This document shows, in pieces, positions 44,417-53,005 of a stretch of 62,564 nt of DNA (positions are counted from its first letter, which is position 1; each line of letters starts with the position of its first letter). Source of the stretch: CAYMJK01 sp043101635 (GTDB taxonomy: Bacteria > Planctomycetota > Phycisphaerae > Phycisphaerales > UBA1924); the NCBI GenBank assembly GCA_043101635.1, contig JBICIE010000010.1, positions 1 to 62,564 on the forward strand, given 5' to 3'. The notes beneath the pieces were generated by a model. It was not told the origin of the DNA. It was given only the letters and a program-made list of their open reading frames with translations, and ran no database searches. Position numbers and translations under genes: made by a program.

Positions 44417-45820
44417 TCAGCCGCCATCCATCAGGCGTTCCTTGGTATCGATCTGGTTGGCGGCCTCGCGCTGCTGGCGGTCGCGCTCCTCGCGGGCCTT
44501 GATGTTCTCCTGGAGCCGCAACTGGCGCTCGATGAGGCGGCGGATGTCCGGATCGGGGTTGAGGCGGACCTCGGAGGGGCCGGGCGGCAGCAGCATGACC
44601 TCGATGGTGTCGCGGTTGACGAAGGTGTTGAAGGCGTTGACCCAGTCGCCGTGGAGCACCATGGCGGGGCTGGCGGCCTCGATCTGCGCGAGCTTGGCGT
44701 CGAAGAGGTCGCGGGCGGAGCGGCGCTCGGCGACGAGGCGGGCCCGGGTGTTGTCGGCCTCGCGCAGGATGGTCTCGGCCTCGCCGGCAAGGCGGACATC
44801 GACGATCTCGCCGTCGAGTTCGACCGGCTCGCCGCGGAAGAGGGCGGCGATCTTGTCGATCATGGCGTCTTTGGCGGCCTCATCGCCGAGGTCCGTCGCC
44901 TCCTCGTAGCGCCGGATCAGTTCCAGAACAGTCTCGGCGGCGGGGCCGGCGACCTGGTTGAGGGCGGTCTGGCGATCGGTGTCGGCCTGGACCTTGGCGG
45001 ACTCGGCGTCCTGGCGGGCGTTCTGCAGGCGGTCGAAGGAGTCGAGCACGGCGTGCGGCGCGGTGCGCTTGTCGATGCTGATGGTGTCGATGGTCAGGCC
45101 GGCGTCGACCTGGTCGAGGGTGTCCTGGGCCAGGCGCCGGATGCGTCCCTGCAGATCGCCGCCGGCGCTCTCCTTGAGCAGGTCCTCGATGGGCGTGTGG
45201 GCGACGGTGTGCACGACGGCGCGTTTGACGGCGTGGCGGATGATCCGCCGCTCGTTGTCTTCCTTCTGGTAGATGTTGGAGATGAAGTCGCGGACATCGG
45301 TTCGCCGGTACTGCACCTTGACGCGAAGGTGGGCGAGGTTGTAGTCGGCGGTGATGAGGCTGTTGTCGCGATCCGGGGCGAGGCTGCGGAACATGCCGGC
45401 CAGTTCGGCGTCGCTCTTGTTCTTGTCGCGCTCTTCCAGCCGCGGCCAGAACTCGTCGAGCATGTCGACGGCGTCGGCCTGGACCTTGACGCGGACCAGC
45501 TCGCCGAGCGGGTAGGGCCAGCTCGGCGTGAAGCCGGGCTCGAGTTCCTCGCTGATGGGGCGCCCGAAGAGCATGCGAATGCCCCGCCAGCCCTCATCGA
45601 CGGTCTGGAAGCCGCTGACGAGGTAGACGACCACCAGGGCCAGCATGCCGAGCTGCAGCACGCGGAAGCTGAGGCGGAAGGCGTCGGCGAGCGACTTGTT
45701 GGCGGTGTCAAGATCGCCGGCCTCGGGGGCGCCGCGCTGGGGGCGCAGCGTCACGCTGGCCTGACGCGTCTCGTCGAAGGGCGACTGACCGGCGCCGGTG
45801 TTCTCGGGGGCGTCAGCCAT
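44417..45820 (-). CDS. SPFH-domain (HflK-like) protein
   Basis: About 467 residues. The N-terminal 48 residues are cytoplasmic and low-complexity, followed by a membrane helix (about 53-72, LQLGMLALVVVYLVSGFQTV). The SPFH core follows at about 75-290 (EGWRGIRMLFGRPISEELEPGF, VKVQYRRTDVRDFISNIYQKE, LTIDTISIDKRTAPHAVLDSF). A C-terminal coiled-coil stretch (NARQDAESAKVQADTDRQTA and later ERQLRLQENIKAREERDRQQREA) promotes oligomers. The core resembles HflK, but the C-terminal part is longer. The upstream gene's TGA and this ATG share one A (TGATG), so translation is coupled. Confidence 0.82.
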   Translation of the reverse strand: MADAPENTGAGQSPFDETRQASVTLRPQRGAPEAGDLDTANKSLADAFRLSFRVLQLGMLALVVVYLVSGFQTVDEGWRGIRMLFGRPISEELEPGFTPSWPYPLGELVRVKVQADAVDMLDEFWPRLEERDKNKSDAELAGMFRSLAPDRDNSLITADYNLAHLRVKVQYRRTDVRDFISNIYQKEDNERRIIRHAVKRAVVHTVAHTPIEDLLKESAGGDLQGRIRRLAQDTLDQVDAGLTIDTISIDKRTAPHAVLDSFDRLQNARQDAESAKVQADTDRQTALNQVAGPAAETVLELIRRYEEATDLGDEAAKDAMIDKIAALFRGEPVELDGEIVDVRLAGEAETILREADNTRARLVAERRSARDLFDAKLAQIEAASPAMVLHGDWVNAFNTFVNRDTIEVMLLPPGPSEVRLNPDPDIRRLIERQLRLQENIKAREERDRQQREAANQIDTKERLMDGG

Positions 45821-46890
45821 CACTGCCCTCCCGGGGCCGGCTGCTCAGCCGGAGCGCTCGTGCGCGAGGCGGGCTGGGCGCCGGATTCCACGCCGGTCTT
45901 GCCGGCCAGCGCGCCATCCTCGAAGTACGGCTCGACACCCGGAATCGGCTTTGCGGCCGAGGCGCTGTCCCATAGATCGGGGTTCATGAGGATGAACGCG
46001 GGGTTGGCGGTTGAGAAGACCAGCGTCGCGCGCTTGGCGTAGGCGGTCTTGAGGAACTCCAGGTTGGCGAGGAAGACGGCCAGTTCGGGATTGGCGGCCA
46101 TGCGCTCGAGGTAGCGGGCGCTCTCGAGTTCGCCGAGGGCCTCGATCTCCGCGGCCAGGGCGGTGGCGAACTGACGGATCTTCTCGGCGTCGGCGTTGGC
46201 GCGGTCGCGGATGCTCTTGGCCTGGGCCTGCCCCTCGCTCTCCAGGGCCTTGACGAGTCGCTCGCGGTCGGCCCGCATGCGCTCGAAGACGCGCTCGGTG
46301 ACGCTCTCGGGCAGTTCGATGGAGCTGAGCCCGACGATGGAGACGCTGAGTCCGTCGGCGGCGAGGCCCTCGCCACCGGGCGAGCCGCTGGTGACGGCGC
46401 TGAGCAGCCCGCTCTCCAGTTCGCTGAGGCGGGAGCGGTCGGGGTCCGGGGTGAACAGGTCATCCAGGCGGTAGGAGCTGACCTGGCTCATTGCGTTGCG
46501 GACCCGGCTCTCCAGCGTGTCCTGAGCCAGCTCGTAGTGGTCCTCGGCCCGCGGGCCGGCGTTGCTGAAGCGGGCAAAGAACTTGGAGGCGTCGGCGACG
46601 TTCCAGACCGCGAAGACCTCCACGACGATCGGGAAGTCGTCGGCCGTCTGGAGCGTCTCGACGGTGGTGGTCAGGATGCGGTTGCGCCGGTCATACTTGG
46701 TGACGCCGCCGATGGGGTACGGCGCCTTGAAGCCGAGGCCGGGATCGTCGCGCACCGCGCTGACCTTCCCGAAGGACGTGACCACGGCCGCCTCCGAGAA
46801 CTGCACGGTGTAGGTCACCGCGTAGGTGATCAGCGACACGCCGAAGATCAGCGCGATGAGGATGATCAGCCCAAGTCGTACTCGATTCAC
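45820..46890 (-). CDS. SPFH-domain (HflC-like) protein
   Basis: 356 residues, close to HflC in size and pattern. N-terminal membrane helix at about 6-28 (LGLIILIALIFGVSLITYAVTY), then the SPFH core: EAAVVTSFGKVSAVRDDPGLGFKAPYP, DDFPIVVEVFAVWNV, SVSIVGLSSIELPESVTERVF and ERMRADRERLVKALESEGQAQAKSIRDRA. HflC normally forms a cage with HflK around the FtsH protease, but no ftsH gene is linked here. It shares a stop/start overlap with the downstream HflK-like gene and lies 46 bases after the SPFH gene at 46937, so three SPFH proteins are adjacent. Confidence 0.85.
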   Translation of the reverse strand: MNRVRLGLIILIALIFGVSLITYAVTYTVQFSEAAVVTSFGKVSAVRDDPGLGFKAPYPIGGVTKYDRRNRILTTTVETLQTADDFPIVVEVFAVWNVADASKFFARFSNAGPRAEDHYELAQDTLESRVRNAMSQVSSYRLDDLFTPDPDRSRLSELESGLLSAVTSGSPGGEGLAADGLSVSIVGLSSIELPESVTERVFERMRADRERLVKALESEGQAQAKSIRDRANADAEKIRQFATALAAEIEALGELESARYLERMAANPELAVFLANLEFLKTAYAKRATLVFSTANPAFILMNPDLWDSASAAKPIPGVEPYFEDGALAGKTGVESGAQPASRTSAPAEQPAPGGQ

Positions 46891-46936
46891 ACTGCGTCTC
46901 CTCGGAAGAACGGATCTTCCGCATCAGGGCGTCTGC

Positions 46937-49042
46937 TCAGCCGCCCCCTTGAAGCTCCGCGCCGAGATCCTCCTCGAAGAAGGTCCGGCCGGTGTCCTGC
47001 TCCTGGAACTCCAGGACGAAACTCTGATCGGGCTGGTTGCCGGGTGTCAGGAAGAGCCTGGCGCCCTTGATGGCTTCGGCCATCGCCTTGAGGTAGCGCT
47101 CGGCCCGGTAGTACTGGGGGGAGGCGTCGTAGGCGGCGGCCTGGGCCGCGTGCTTCTGGGCCAGGGCCCGCGAGCCCATGTGCTTCTTCCATCGCTTGGC
47201 GCTGGCGGCGGCAATCGCGGAGGACGCCTCGCCGCCGGCGGCCTCGATCTCGCGCCGGATGGCCAGCCGGGCCTCGATGATCTCGGCCGGCTCGGCCCCG
47301 CTGCGCTCCATGCGCCGGACCTCGTCGATCATGGCGGCGATCCGCTCGGCCCGGTCGACGCTGCCGACGACGCCGGAGAGGGCGGCGATGGCGTCGGCCT
47401 GGGCCTCGGCCAGACGCTTGCGGTAGACCTGCTGGGCCTGGATGACCTGCTCGAACTGGGGGGCGACGCTGCGGTCGGGGTGGGCCCCGTTGACGCCGAC
47501 GAACAGCACGTCGACGACGGGCTCGCCGTTGGCCCGGAAGTTGAGCCGGCTGTAGGCCTCGTTGATGCGCGCCTTGAGTTCGTCGTCCATCGCGCGCCGC
47601 CCGGGGCCGAGGACATCATCCATCGACTTGGTCAGGAAGTAGCGCGACGCCACGCGAGCGGCCTGCTCGCGCAGGATCCGGTCGCGGATGCCGGGGGGGC
47701 CGAGGCGCTCGTACGCCTCCACGTCGCGCACCACGTACTGCACCGGGATCTCCACGGCCACCAGGCTCATGCCGCCGGAGCCGTCGGACGTGGCCTGCTG
47801 TGAGGCCCCGGCGCTGGAGGGCTGGACGAGCATGTACTGCTCGTCGGCGGTGATGTGCTCGTTGGTCCAGAGGATCGCCTTGCCCTCCTCGGCCGGCGGC
47901 GTGCCGAGATGGAACTCCCGGATGCCGGTCGTCGTGCGGTCCTTCAGGCGCCAGCGATCGTCATCGGTCCGCTCCATCTCGGCCGGCACCAGCAGGCGGT
48001 CGATGGGCCAGGGCGCCTTGAAGTGCAGCCCCGGGCTGACCTCGGAGCGAACGATCCGCCCGAAGCGCAGGATCATGCCGGTCTGGTGCGGCTGGACCAC
48101 CACGAAGGAGGTCATGAACCACATGATCAGCAGCCCCACGACGACCAGCGGCACGAACAGGCGCGACAGAAGCTGGTAGAACCAGCTTGAACTCAGTTCG
48201 AAGCCGAACTGGTAATCGAGGGCCTCGCCGATGGAGCGGCCGAGGTTGTCGGGGGCGGCGATGTAGCTCAGCACACGGCTGTCGAAGGCGGGGCGGGGCA
48301 CTTCGCCCGGCTTGCGCGGGCGGTAGATCGCCATGATGAGGTTGAGGAAGACCTCGATGCCGAGGGCGACGCCCAGGCCGGGGATGATGAACTCCATCCA
48401 GCGAAGCAGGGAGTCGGAGCCGAGCAGGTTGACGATGTGGCCGAGGCCGATGCCCAGGCCCATCAGGCCGGTCCCGACGAGCACCGTGGCCCCGCCGCGG
48501 AGATTCTGCCAGACCTGCCGCTGGGCCATGCCGGCGAAGTAGCGGCCGACGATGAAACCGACGAACGCCACGGCCAGGCCCACCGTCAGGGCCAGCATGG
48601 GGGCGTCCGGCATGACGTGATCGCGCGGGGAGAAGAAGTGCAGCCCGCGCCGCAGGAGCAGGCCCTCCATCACGAGCAGCGACAGGCCGTACAGGGCGCT
48701 GACGGCGGGCAGGAACCACTGGTGCATGGAGCGCAGGCGCTTGGCGGCGACCCGCAGGTCATCCTCGGACTGCTCGAAGACGCTGGTGCTGGAGGCGTCC
48801 GAGGATGCGAAGCTCTCGGCCTCCATGGCCTCGATGCGTTCACGCCGGTGCTGGTCGAAGACGATCAGCAGGGCCAGCCAGACGCCCACGCCGGGAAGGG
48901 CGTAGACCGCCGCGGCCCGGGCGAGACTGTCCCCGCCGACGATGCCGTAGATCAGCAGCCCGAGGCCGAGCACCGCCTGGGCCAGCATGCCCAGCACGCA
49001 GTGGCTGGTGGCCCGGCGGTAGCTGAGGAAATCACCCTTCAT
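46937..49042 (-). CDS. Large SPFH-domain protein with multi-pass N-terminus, first gene of the operon
   Basis: 701 residues. The N-terminal half has at least five hydrophobic segments (about 15-35, 45-62, 112-130, 145-165, 180-205 and 320-345), which is unusual for the family. The SPFH core starts at about 350 (QPHQTGMILRFGRIVRSEVSPGLHF, VSLVAVEIPVQYVVRDVEAYERL, VVDVLFVGVNGAHPDRSV) and ends in a helical coiled-coil region (about 520-680, QQVYRKRLAEAQADAIAALSG). It has AGGAA five bases before the ATG and lies first in the six-gene operon. A clear start is marked by the divergent gene 299 bases away. I read it as an HflK relative with an added membrane domain. Confidence 0.82.
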   Translation of the reverse strand: MKGDFLSYRRATSHCVLGMLAQAVLGLGLLIYGIVGGDSLARAAAVYALPGVGVWLALLIVFDQHRRERIEAMEAESFASSDASSTSVFEQSEDDLRVAAKRLRSMHQWFLPAVSALYGLSLLVMEGLLLRRGLHFFSPRDHVMPDAPMLALTVGLAVAFVGFIVGRYFAGMAQRQVWQNLRGGATVLVGTGLMGLGIGLGHIVNLLGSDSLLRWMEFIIPGLGVALGIEVFLNLIMAIYRPRKPGEVPRPAFDSRVLSYIAAPDNLGRSIGEALDYQFGFELSSSWFYQLLSRLFVPLVVVGLLIMWFMTSFVVVQPHQTGMILRFGRIVRSEVSPGLHFKAPWPIDRLLVPAEMERTDDDRWRLKDRTTTGIREFHLGTPPAEEGKAILWTNEHITADEQYMLVQPSSAGASQQATSDGSGGMSLVAVEIPVQYVVRDVEAYERLGPPGIRDRILREQAARVASRYFLTKSMDDVLGPGRRAMDDELKARINEAYSRLNFRANGEPVVDVLFVGVNGAHPDRSVAPQFEQVIQAQQVYRKRLAEAQADAIAALSGVVGSVDRAERIAAMIDEVRRMERSGAEPAEIIEARLAIRREIEAAGGEASSAIAAASAKRWKKHMGSRALAQKHAAQAAAYDASPQYYRAERYLKAMAEAIKGARLFLTPGNQPDQSFVLEFQEQDTGRTFFEEDLGAELQGGG

Positions 49043-49341
49043 GCCGATTCCTGTCCGGTTCGGAAACGCCGGCGACGCTTGAGACCGCTCAGCGTCGCGC
49101 TACAGAGCCGAGGGGCCGATTGTTCGAGCAACCGCCCGGGTCGTCCACCCCGCAAGCCTCTCCACTCCCCCGAACAGATCGGACCAGGACCTCCCAGTCG
49201 CCCAATCCCGGCGGGCGCGCCGATACCGGCGAACCGGGAGCCCCCTGAGTACGTTTCCATTACGACCCGGCGCCGGGCCTGTTCGCGGCCGGCTGCTAAA
49301 AATCACGGCCCGCCGCGCTGGCGGCGGGCGCCGGAGCCCCG

Positions 49342-50697
49342 ATGTTCTCCCAGATTCTCACGATTGCCCGCAACACCTTCATCGAGGCCATCCGCCAGCC
49401 GATCGTGATCGGCCTGGTGACCCTCTGCGGCATCTTCCAGTGGTTCAACACCTGGACGGCCGGATACTCGATGGGCCAGAGCACCTCCGGCGAGATCTCC
49501 GCCGACAATAAGCTCATGCTGGACATCGGGTTAGCGACGGTGTTCGGCTGCGGAACGCTGCTGGCCGCCTTCGTCGCCACCAGCGTGATCAGCCGCGAGA
49601 TCGAGGCGAAGACCATCCTGACGGTCGTCAGCAAGCCGATCAGCCGCCCGGCGGTGGTCCTGGGCAAGTACCTGGGCGTGGTCGGATGCATCCTGCTGGC
49701 GACCCTGGTGATGTTCATCTTCCTGCTGATGGGCGTCCGCCACGAGGTGATGTCCACGGCAGCCGACACGCTGGACGGGCCAGTGATCTTCTTTGGATTC
49801 GGCGCGTTCTTTCTGTCCCTGGCGCTTGGGGCGCTGGGCAACTACTTCTATGGCTGGCCGTTCCCGCAGACGGTGCTGCTGAGCCTGGCGCCGCTGCAGG
49901 TCGCGGCCTATCTGGGGCTGCTGGTCATCGGCAAGGACTGGGGCTTCCAGCCGATCACGACGGATATCAAGCCGCAGGTGCTGACCGGGTGCGCCGCCCT
50001 GATGGTCGCGATCATGGTGCTGACCGCGGTGGCGGTGACGGCGTCAACGCGCCTGGGGCAGGTGATGACGATCGTCACGTGCGCGGCGGTGTTCGTCGGC
50101 GGGCTGCTGTCCAATCACCTGCTCGGGGCCCGGGCCTTCCAGAACGAGGCGCTGGGCATCATCGCGACCGCCGAGCCGGTGGACCCGCCCAGCCGCGAGT
50201 TCAACACCGCCGGGGCGACCTACCGGATCACGCTGACCGATTACCCGCGCCAGTCGCTGCGTCCCGGGGATCGGCTGCTGTACGGACCCAATCCCAACGG
50301 CTTCTCGCTGGCTTCCGGCTCGTTCGGGCCGTTTGCCGGCAACGTCGAGGCGCCCCGGACGATGCTGGGCGACGGCGTGCCGCCGGCGATCATCATCACC
50401 GAGATCGACGGGGCGGAGATGCGGATCCGCAATATTGGGGAGGCGCCGGTTGCGGTGCGCCGCCCCCCCCGGCGCGATGACTACATCTTCGGCCAGCCGA
50501 CGCGGATCAACCCGCTGGCCGCGGCGGCGTGGGCGATCATCCCCAACATGCACTTCTTCTGGCTGCTGGACCCGATCAGCCAGAACCGGCCGGTGCCGGC
50601 GGAGCACCTGGGCATGCTGGTGGCGTACGGGGCGACGCAGATCGGCGCCATTCTGGCTCTCGGGATCGCCCTGTTCCAGCGCCGGGACGTCGGATGA
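49342..50697 (+). CDS. ABC-2/NosY-type permease without its own ATPase
   Basis: 451 residues. Membrane helices occur at about 14-30, 62-82, 102-130, 150-170, 175-195, 210-230, 243-262 and 420-445. The N-terminal MFSQILTIARNTFIEAIRQP and the coupling segment VISREIEAKTILTVVSKPIS followed by LGKYLGVV match NosY-type permeases, and the same KP-x-LGK-LGVV motif occurs in the permease at 41144. An extracytoplasmic domain (about 275-400) lies before the last helix. No ATPase gene adjoins it, so it probably uses the ATPase at 43114 across the divergent region. The ribosome site CGGAG lies eight bases before the ATG. Confidence 0.85.
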   Translation: MFSQILTIARNTFIEAIRQPIVIGLVTLCGIFQWFNTWTAGYSMGQSTSGEISADNKLMLDIGLATVFGCGTLLAAFVATSVISREIEAKTILTVVSKPISRPAVVLGKYLGVVGCILLATLVMFIFLLMGVRHEVMSTAADTLDGPVIFFGFGAFFLSLALGALGNYFYGWPFPQTVLLSLAPLQVAAYLGLLVIGKDWGFQPITTDIKPQVLTGCAALMVAIMVLTAVAVTASTRLGQVMTIVTCAAVFVGGLLSNHLLGARAFQNEALGIIATAEPVDPPSREFNTAGATYRITLTDYPRQSLRPGDRLLYGPNPNGFSLASGSFGPFAGNVEAPRTMLGDGVPPAIIITEIDGAEMRIRNIGEAPVAVRRPPRRDDYIFGQPTRINPLAAAAWAIIPNMHFFWLLDPISQNRPVPAEHLGMLVAYGATQIGAILALGIALFQRRDVG

Positions 50698-50728
50698 TCG
50701 GTTTTTGTCAGGGAATGGGAATTCAGCC

Positions 50729-50757
50729 TTGGGCGCCACCGCTGGTTCCGTTATACT
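50729..50757 (+). promoter_or_regulatory. Sigma-70-type promoter for the small tandem genes
   Basis: TTGGGC (50729-50734), a 17-base spacer, then TATACT (50752-50757), which differs from the consensus -10 at one base. It lies 34-60 bases after the permease stop and about 115 bases before the ATG at 50872, giving the small genes their own transcription start near 50764. Confidence 0.6.
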
Positions 50758-50871
50758 GAATACAGGATCAGATCCGGCGTCGCGTCACGACGCCGGCGGG
50801 TTGGCTGAGCCGGGCAGACTCGCCCCGGTTGTACGGGAGGCGCCTGGAAGCGAGAGGCGGAGGGCCTTGCC

Positions 50872-51168
50872 ATGGCCACGGAGCGACCGTCGTTGCTGGA
50901 TGATGCGGACTTTGCGTCGATCGGGAGGCAGTCGGGGCGATCAGGAGCCGGCCCTGGTCGTACGAATATGATGAAGCTGGCACTGGCGGCCCTGCTGTTT
51001 GCCGCGGCCGGGATCGCGATTTCCTATCCGTACTGGAAGCCGGATGGTATTGTGAAGCAGGAAGGAGCCGAAGCGAAGCTTGCCGCCGACGATGAGGCGG
51101 AGTTCCATCGCCAGGAGCGAGACCGGGCGCTGGTTCTGCAGCGAGGTGGCGTCACCGGGACGGAGTAA
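50872..51168 (+). CDS. Small single-pass membrane protein with RPSLLD motif (copy 1)
   Basis: 98 residues. The N-terminus reads ERPSLLDDADFASIG, the motif shared with the next gene. Then comes a Gly/Ser/Arg linker, a membrane helix at about 35-52 (LALAALLFAAAGIAISY) and an outside part starting YWKPDG. The remainder is charged and helical (DDEAEFHRQERDRALVLQ). I recognise no family. The GGAGGG ribosome site lies seven bases before the ATG. The tandem copy 47 bases downstream is a paralogue. The motif-bearing end is probably cytoplasmic, by the positive-inside rule. Confidence 0.75.
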   Translation: MATERPSLLDDADFASIGRQSGRSGAGPGRTNMMKLALAALLFAAAGIAISYPYWKPDGIVKQEGAEAKLAADDEAEFHRQERDRALVLQRGGVTGTE

Positions 51169-51214
51169 GCGGGCTTCGGCATAAACTCGAGATACTCAGC
51201 GGGAGGTACAGCAC

Positions 51215-51526
51215 ATGTCACAGAGACCATCACTGCTCGACGAGGGAGATTTCGCCTCGATCGGCACGAAGAAGGGCCAGGGTGGCGGCGGTGGCGGTGG
51301 CGACAAGAGCAAGATCATCAAGATCGCCGTGCTTGTCGGTGTCCTGGCCATCGCGGGCCTGGTCTGGGCCTGGCCGCACCTGCGTCCAGCGCCGGTCGTG
51401 CGCGACAGCAAGGGCAACCCCATCGTGCACGAAGAGACCGAGGAAGACCGCCAGGAGTTCGAGCGCCAGCAGCGCCAGATCCAGATGGATGTGGAGAGCG
51501 GCAAGGCCAGCATCGGCGGCGCCTGA
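51215..51526 (+). CDS. Small single-pass membrane protein with RPSLLD motif (copy 2)
   Basis: 103 residues. It repeats the layout of the gene before it: QRPSLLDEGDFASIG, a Lys/Gly linker (GTKKGQGGGGGGGDKSK), a membrane helix (about 34-53, IIKIAVLVGVLAIAGLVWAW), then PHLRPAPVV and a charged C-terminal helix (EETEEDRQEFERQQRQIQMD). The motif RPSLLD-x-x-DFASIG is identical at 12 of 12 fixed positions between the two, while the rest is much less alike, so the motif seems constrained. The start has GGAGG eight bases upstream. A strong terminator follows. Confidence 0.78.
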   Translation: MSQRPSLLDEGDFASIGTKKGQGGGGGGGDKSKIIKIAVLVGVLAIAGLVWAWPHLRPAPVVRDSKGNPIVHEETEEDRQEFERQQRQIQMDVESGKASIGGA

Positions 51527-51546
51527 TCCCGAAAACGTCCCTTGTG

Positions 51547-51575
51547 CGCGTCCGGCCGCCGGCCGGACGCGTTTT
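51547..51575 (+). terminator. Intrinsic terminator after the RPSLLD gene pair
   Basis: An 11-bp stem CGCGTCCGGCC (51547-51557), loop GCC, then GGCCGGACGCG (51561-51571), with TTTT directly after. It ends the rightward transcript before the convergent gene at 51599. Confidence 0.88.
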
Positions 51576-51598
51576 GCTGCGCGCCGGGGCGCCGGGGG

Positions 51599-52054
51599 CT
51601 ACTCGTCGTCGCCCGAAGCGCTCATGTCGCCGAGATTGCGGAAGCACGCCTCGTATGCCAGCAGGTAGCGCCCCACGCCCGCGGCGCTGGAGGCGGACCG
51701 GGCCGGGACGCGGGTGCGGAAGGTAAAGAGCATGTCTTCGCTGCGAAAGTGCTCGAAGCTCACCGGGCCGGGCTCCTCGCCCTGATCGACCAGTTCCTCT
51801 TCGATCAGTTCCTCGAGCTTGTCGCCGGAGTGCATGAGATCCGACTCGATCGACTCGCTGAGCCAGCGATCCTCGGTGACGAGGGAAACCCAGACGGCGT
51901 CCGGCTCCAGATCCACCCGGTAGAAGGCGGGCGCGCCGGCGTCGGCCGCCTCACACTGGAGACGATGGCCCTCAAGGACGATGTCGCCGAAGACGCCAGC
52001 CTCGGAGGCGATCGAGCGGAGCCGGGCCAGCAGATCGGTGTGGGTTGCGGTCAT
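51599..52054 (-). CDS. Hypothetical cytoplasmic protein
   Basis: 151 residues from the ATG at 52054 (a TTG at 52063 adds three). It is a mixed alpha/beta protein with a strand-rich middle (FYRVDLEPDAVWVSLVTEDRW), an acidic helix (DKLEELIEEELVDQGEE) and no Cys-rich or membrane segment. The layout recalls small chaperone-like YbjN or T3SS-chaperone folds, but this is only resemblance. It is convergent with the RPSLLD genes and sits beside tRNA-Leu. Confidence 0.6.
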   Translation of the reverse strand: MTATHTDLLARLRSIASEAGVFGDIVLEGHRLQCEAADAGAPAFYRVDLEPDAVWVSLVTEDRWLSESIESDLMHSGDKLEELIEEELVDQGEEPGPVSFEHFRSEDMLFTFRTRVPARSASSAAGVGRYLLAYEACFRNLGDMSASGDDE

Positions 52055-52135
52055 GGCGAACAATAGAGCCCGCGCGCGGCGGCCTCGACAGATCCCGGGC
52101 CCCGGGGTACGCTTGAGGCCCGCGCGGCGGGTGAG

Positions 52136-52219
52136 GCCCAGGTGGCGGAACTGGCAGACGCGCTACCTTGAGGTGGTAGTCCCGGAAACGGGGTGGAGGT
52201 TCGAGTCCTCTCCTGGGCA
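52136..52219 (+). tRNA. tRNA-Leu (anticodon GAG)
   Basis: Acceptor stem GCCCAGG (52136-52142) with CCTGGGC (52212-52218) and discriminator A. The anticodon stem CTACC/GGTAG has loop TTGAGGT, giving anticodon GAG (reads CTC and CTT). The variable arm TCCCG-GAAA-CGGGG is long, as in class II tRNAs, and the T-loop is TTCGAGT. CCA is not encoded. Confidence 0.96.
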
Positions 52220-52382
52220 CTTTCGCCGGCCCCGCCTGCGCGGCGCGCCGGTGCGGCACACCAACTGATGAGCGTCCGGGAACCGGCGCTGCCGCAACGG
52301 ATCGGGCCGGATTGCCGGCCGCGGTCAAGGGCCACCGGCGCCCCGTCGATACATCCCGAGTCATCAGGACAGGGAGATGTCG

Positions 52383-52859
52383 ATGCCTCGATCGGGCTCT
52401 GCGCAGCGGGAGATCCAGCTCATCGCCTTCGAGGTCGGAGCCGAGGAGCTTGCCCTTGATGTCGAGATGGTTGAGCGGATCGGTCCGCTGACGGGGCTCA
52501 ATGGCGGCGGCGCCCACGGGCCGGTGGCGGGCTGCGCCCCGTGCGCCGGGGCGATGGTCCCGGTCCTGAGCCTGCGAGCCTGCCTGGGGCTGCCCGCCGC
52601 CGAAGCCACCGAGGCCGGGCGGATCATCTTCCTCGCCGAGGGCGGACGCGTTGTCGGACTCGCCGTCGATCGGGTCTGCGAGGTGCTGCGCCTCAGCGCC
52701 GACATGCTCACCCCGGGCGGCCGGCTGCCGGGCGCCGCCTCGGCGTGGATCGCCGGCTCGGTGCAGTTGGAAGACCGGACGCTGACGGCGCTCGACGGGG
52801 CGGCGATCCTGGCCGGGCTGCCGGGGGCGATCGGCGCCGCCGGATGGCGGGCCGCCTGA
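52383..52859 (+). CDS. CheW-like coupling protein
   Basis: 158 residues. CheW-domain proteins link chemoreceptors to the histidine kinase CheA. The fold signs are IQLIAFEVGAEELALDVEMVERI near the start and AMVPVLSLRACLGLP, then RIIFLAEGGRVVGLAVDRVCEVLRL in the second half. The ATG at 52383 is preferred to one at 52377 because the AGGGAG site lies six bases before it. Three genes of one direction follow (CheY, FapA), but no cheA or receptor gene is present here. Confidence 0.83.
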   Translation: MPRSGSAQREIQLIAFEVGAEELALDVEMVERIGPLTGLNGGGAHGPVAGCAPCAGAMVPVLSLRACLGLPAAEATEAGRIIFLAEGGRVVGLAVDRVCEVLRLSADMLTPGGRLPGAASAWIAGSVQLEDRTLTALDGAAILAGLPGAIGAAGWRAA

Positions 52860-53005
52860 AGGGGTCGGTTCCCGGACCAGTCGGGCCGCGGGCGCCCGGG
52901 GCGCCTCATGGCCGAGCCGCCAAACGCCGAAGGACCAGCAATGGGGCCGTCCGAAGTCGGCCCCGGGGATCTCGTCTGCGCAGCGTTGGCTGCAGGGGCG
53001 CCTCC

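Noticed and set aside
41147..46042. Long plus-strand frames over the ABC/SPFH operon
   Set aside because: Antisense shadows of the permease, ATPase and SPFH genes; they lack recognisable domains.
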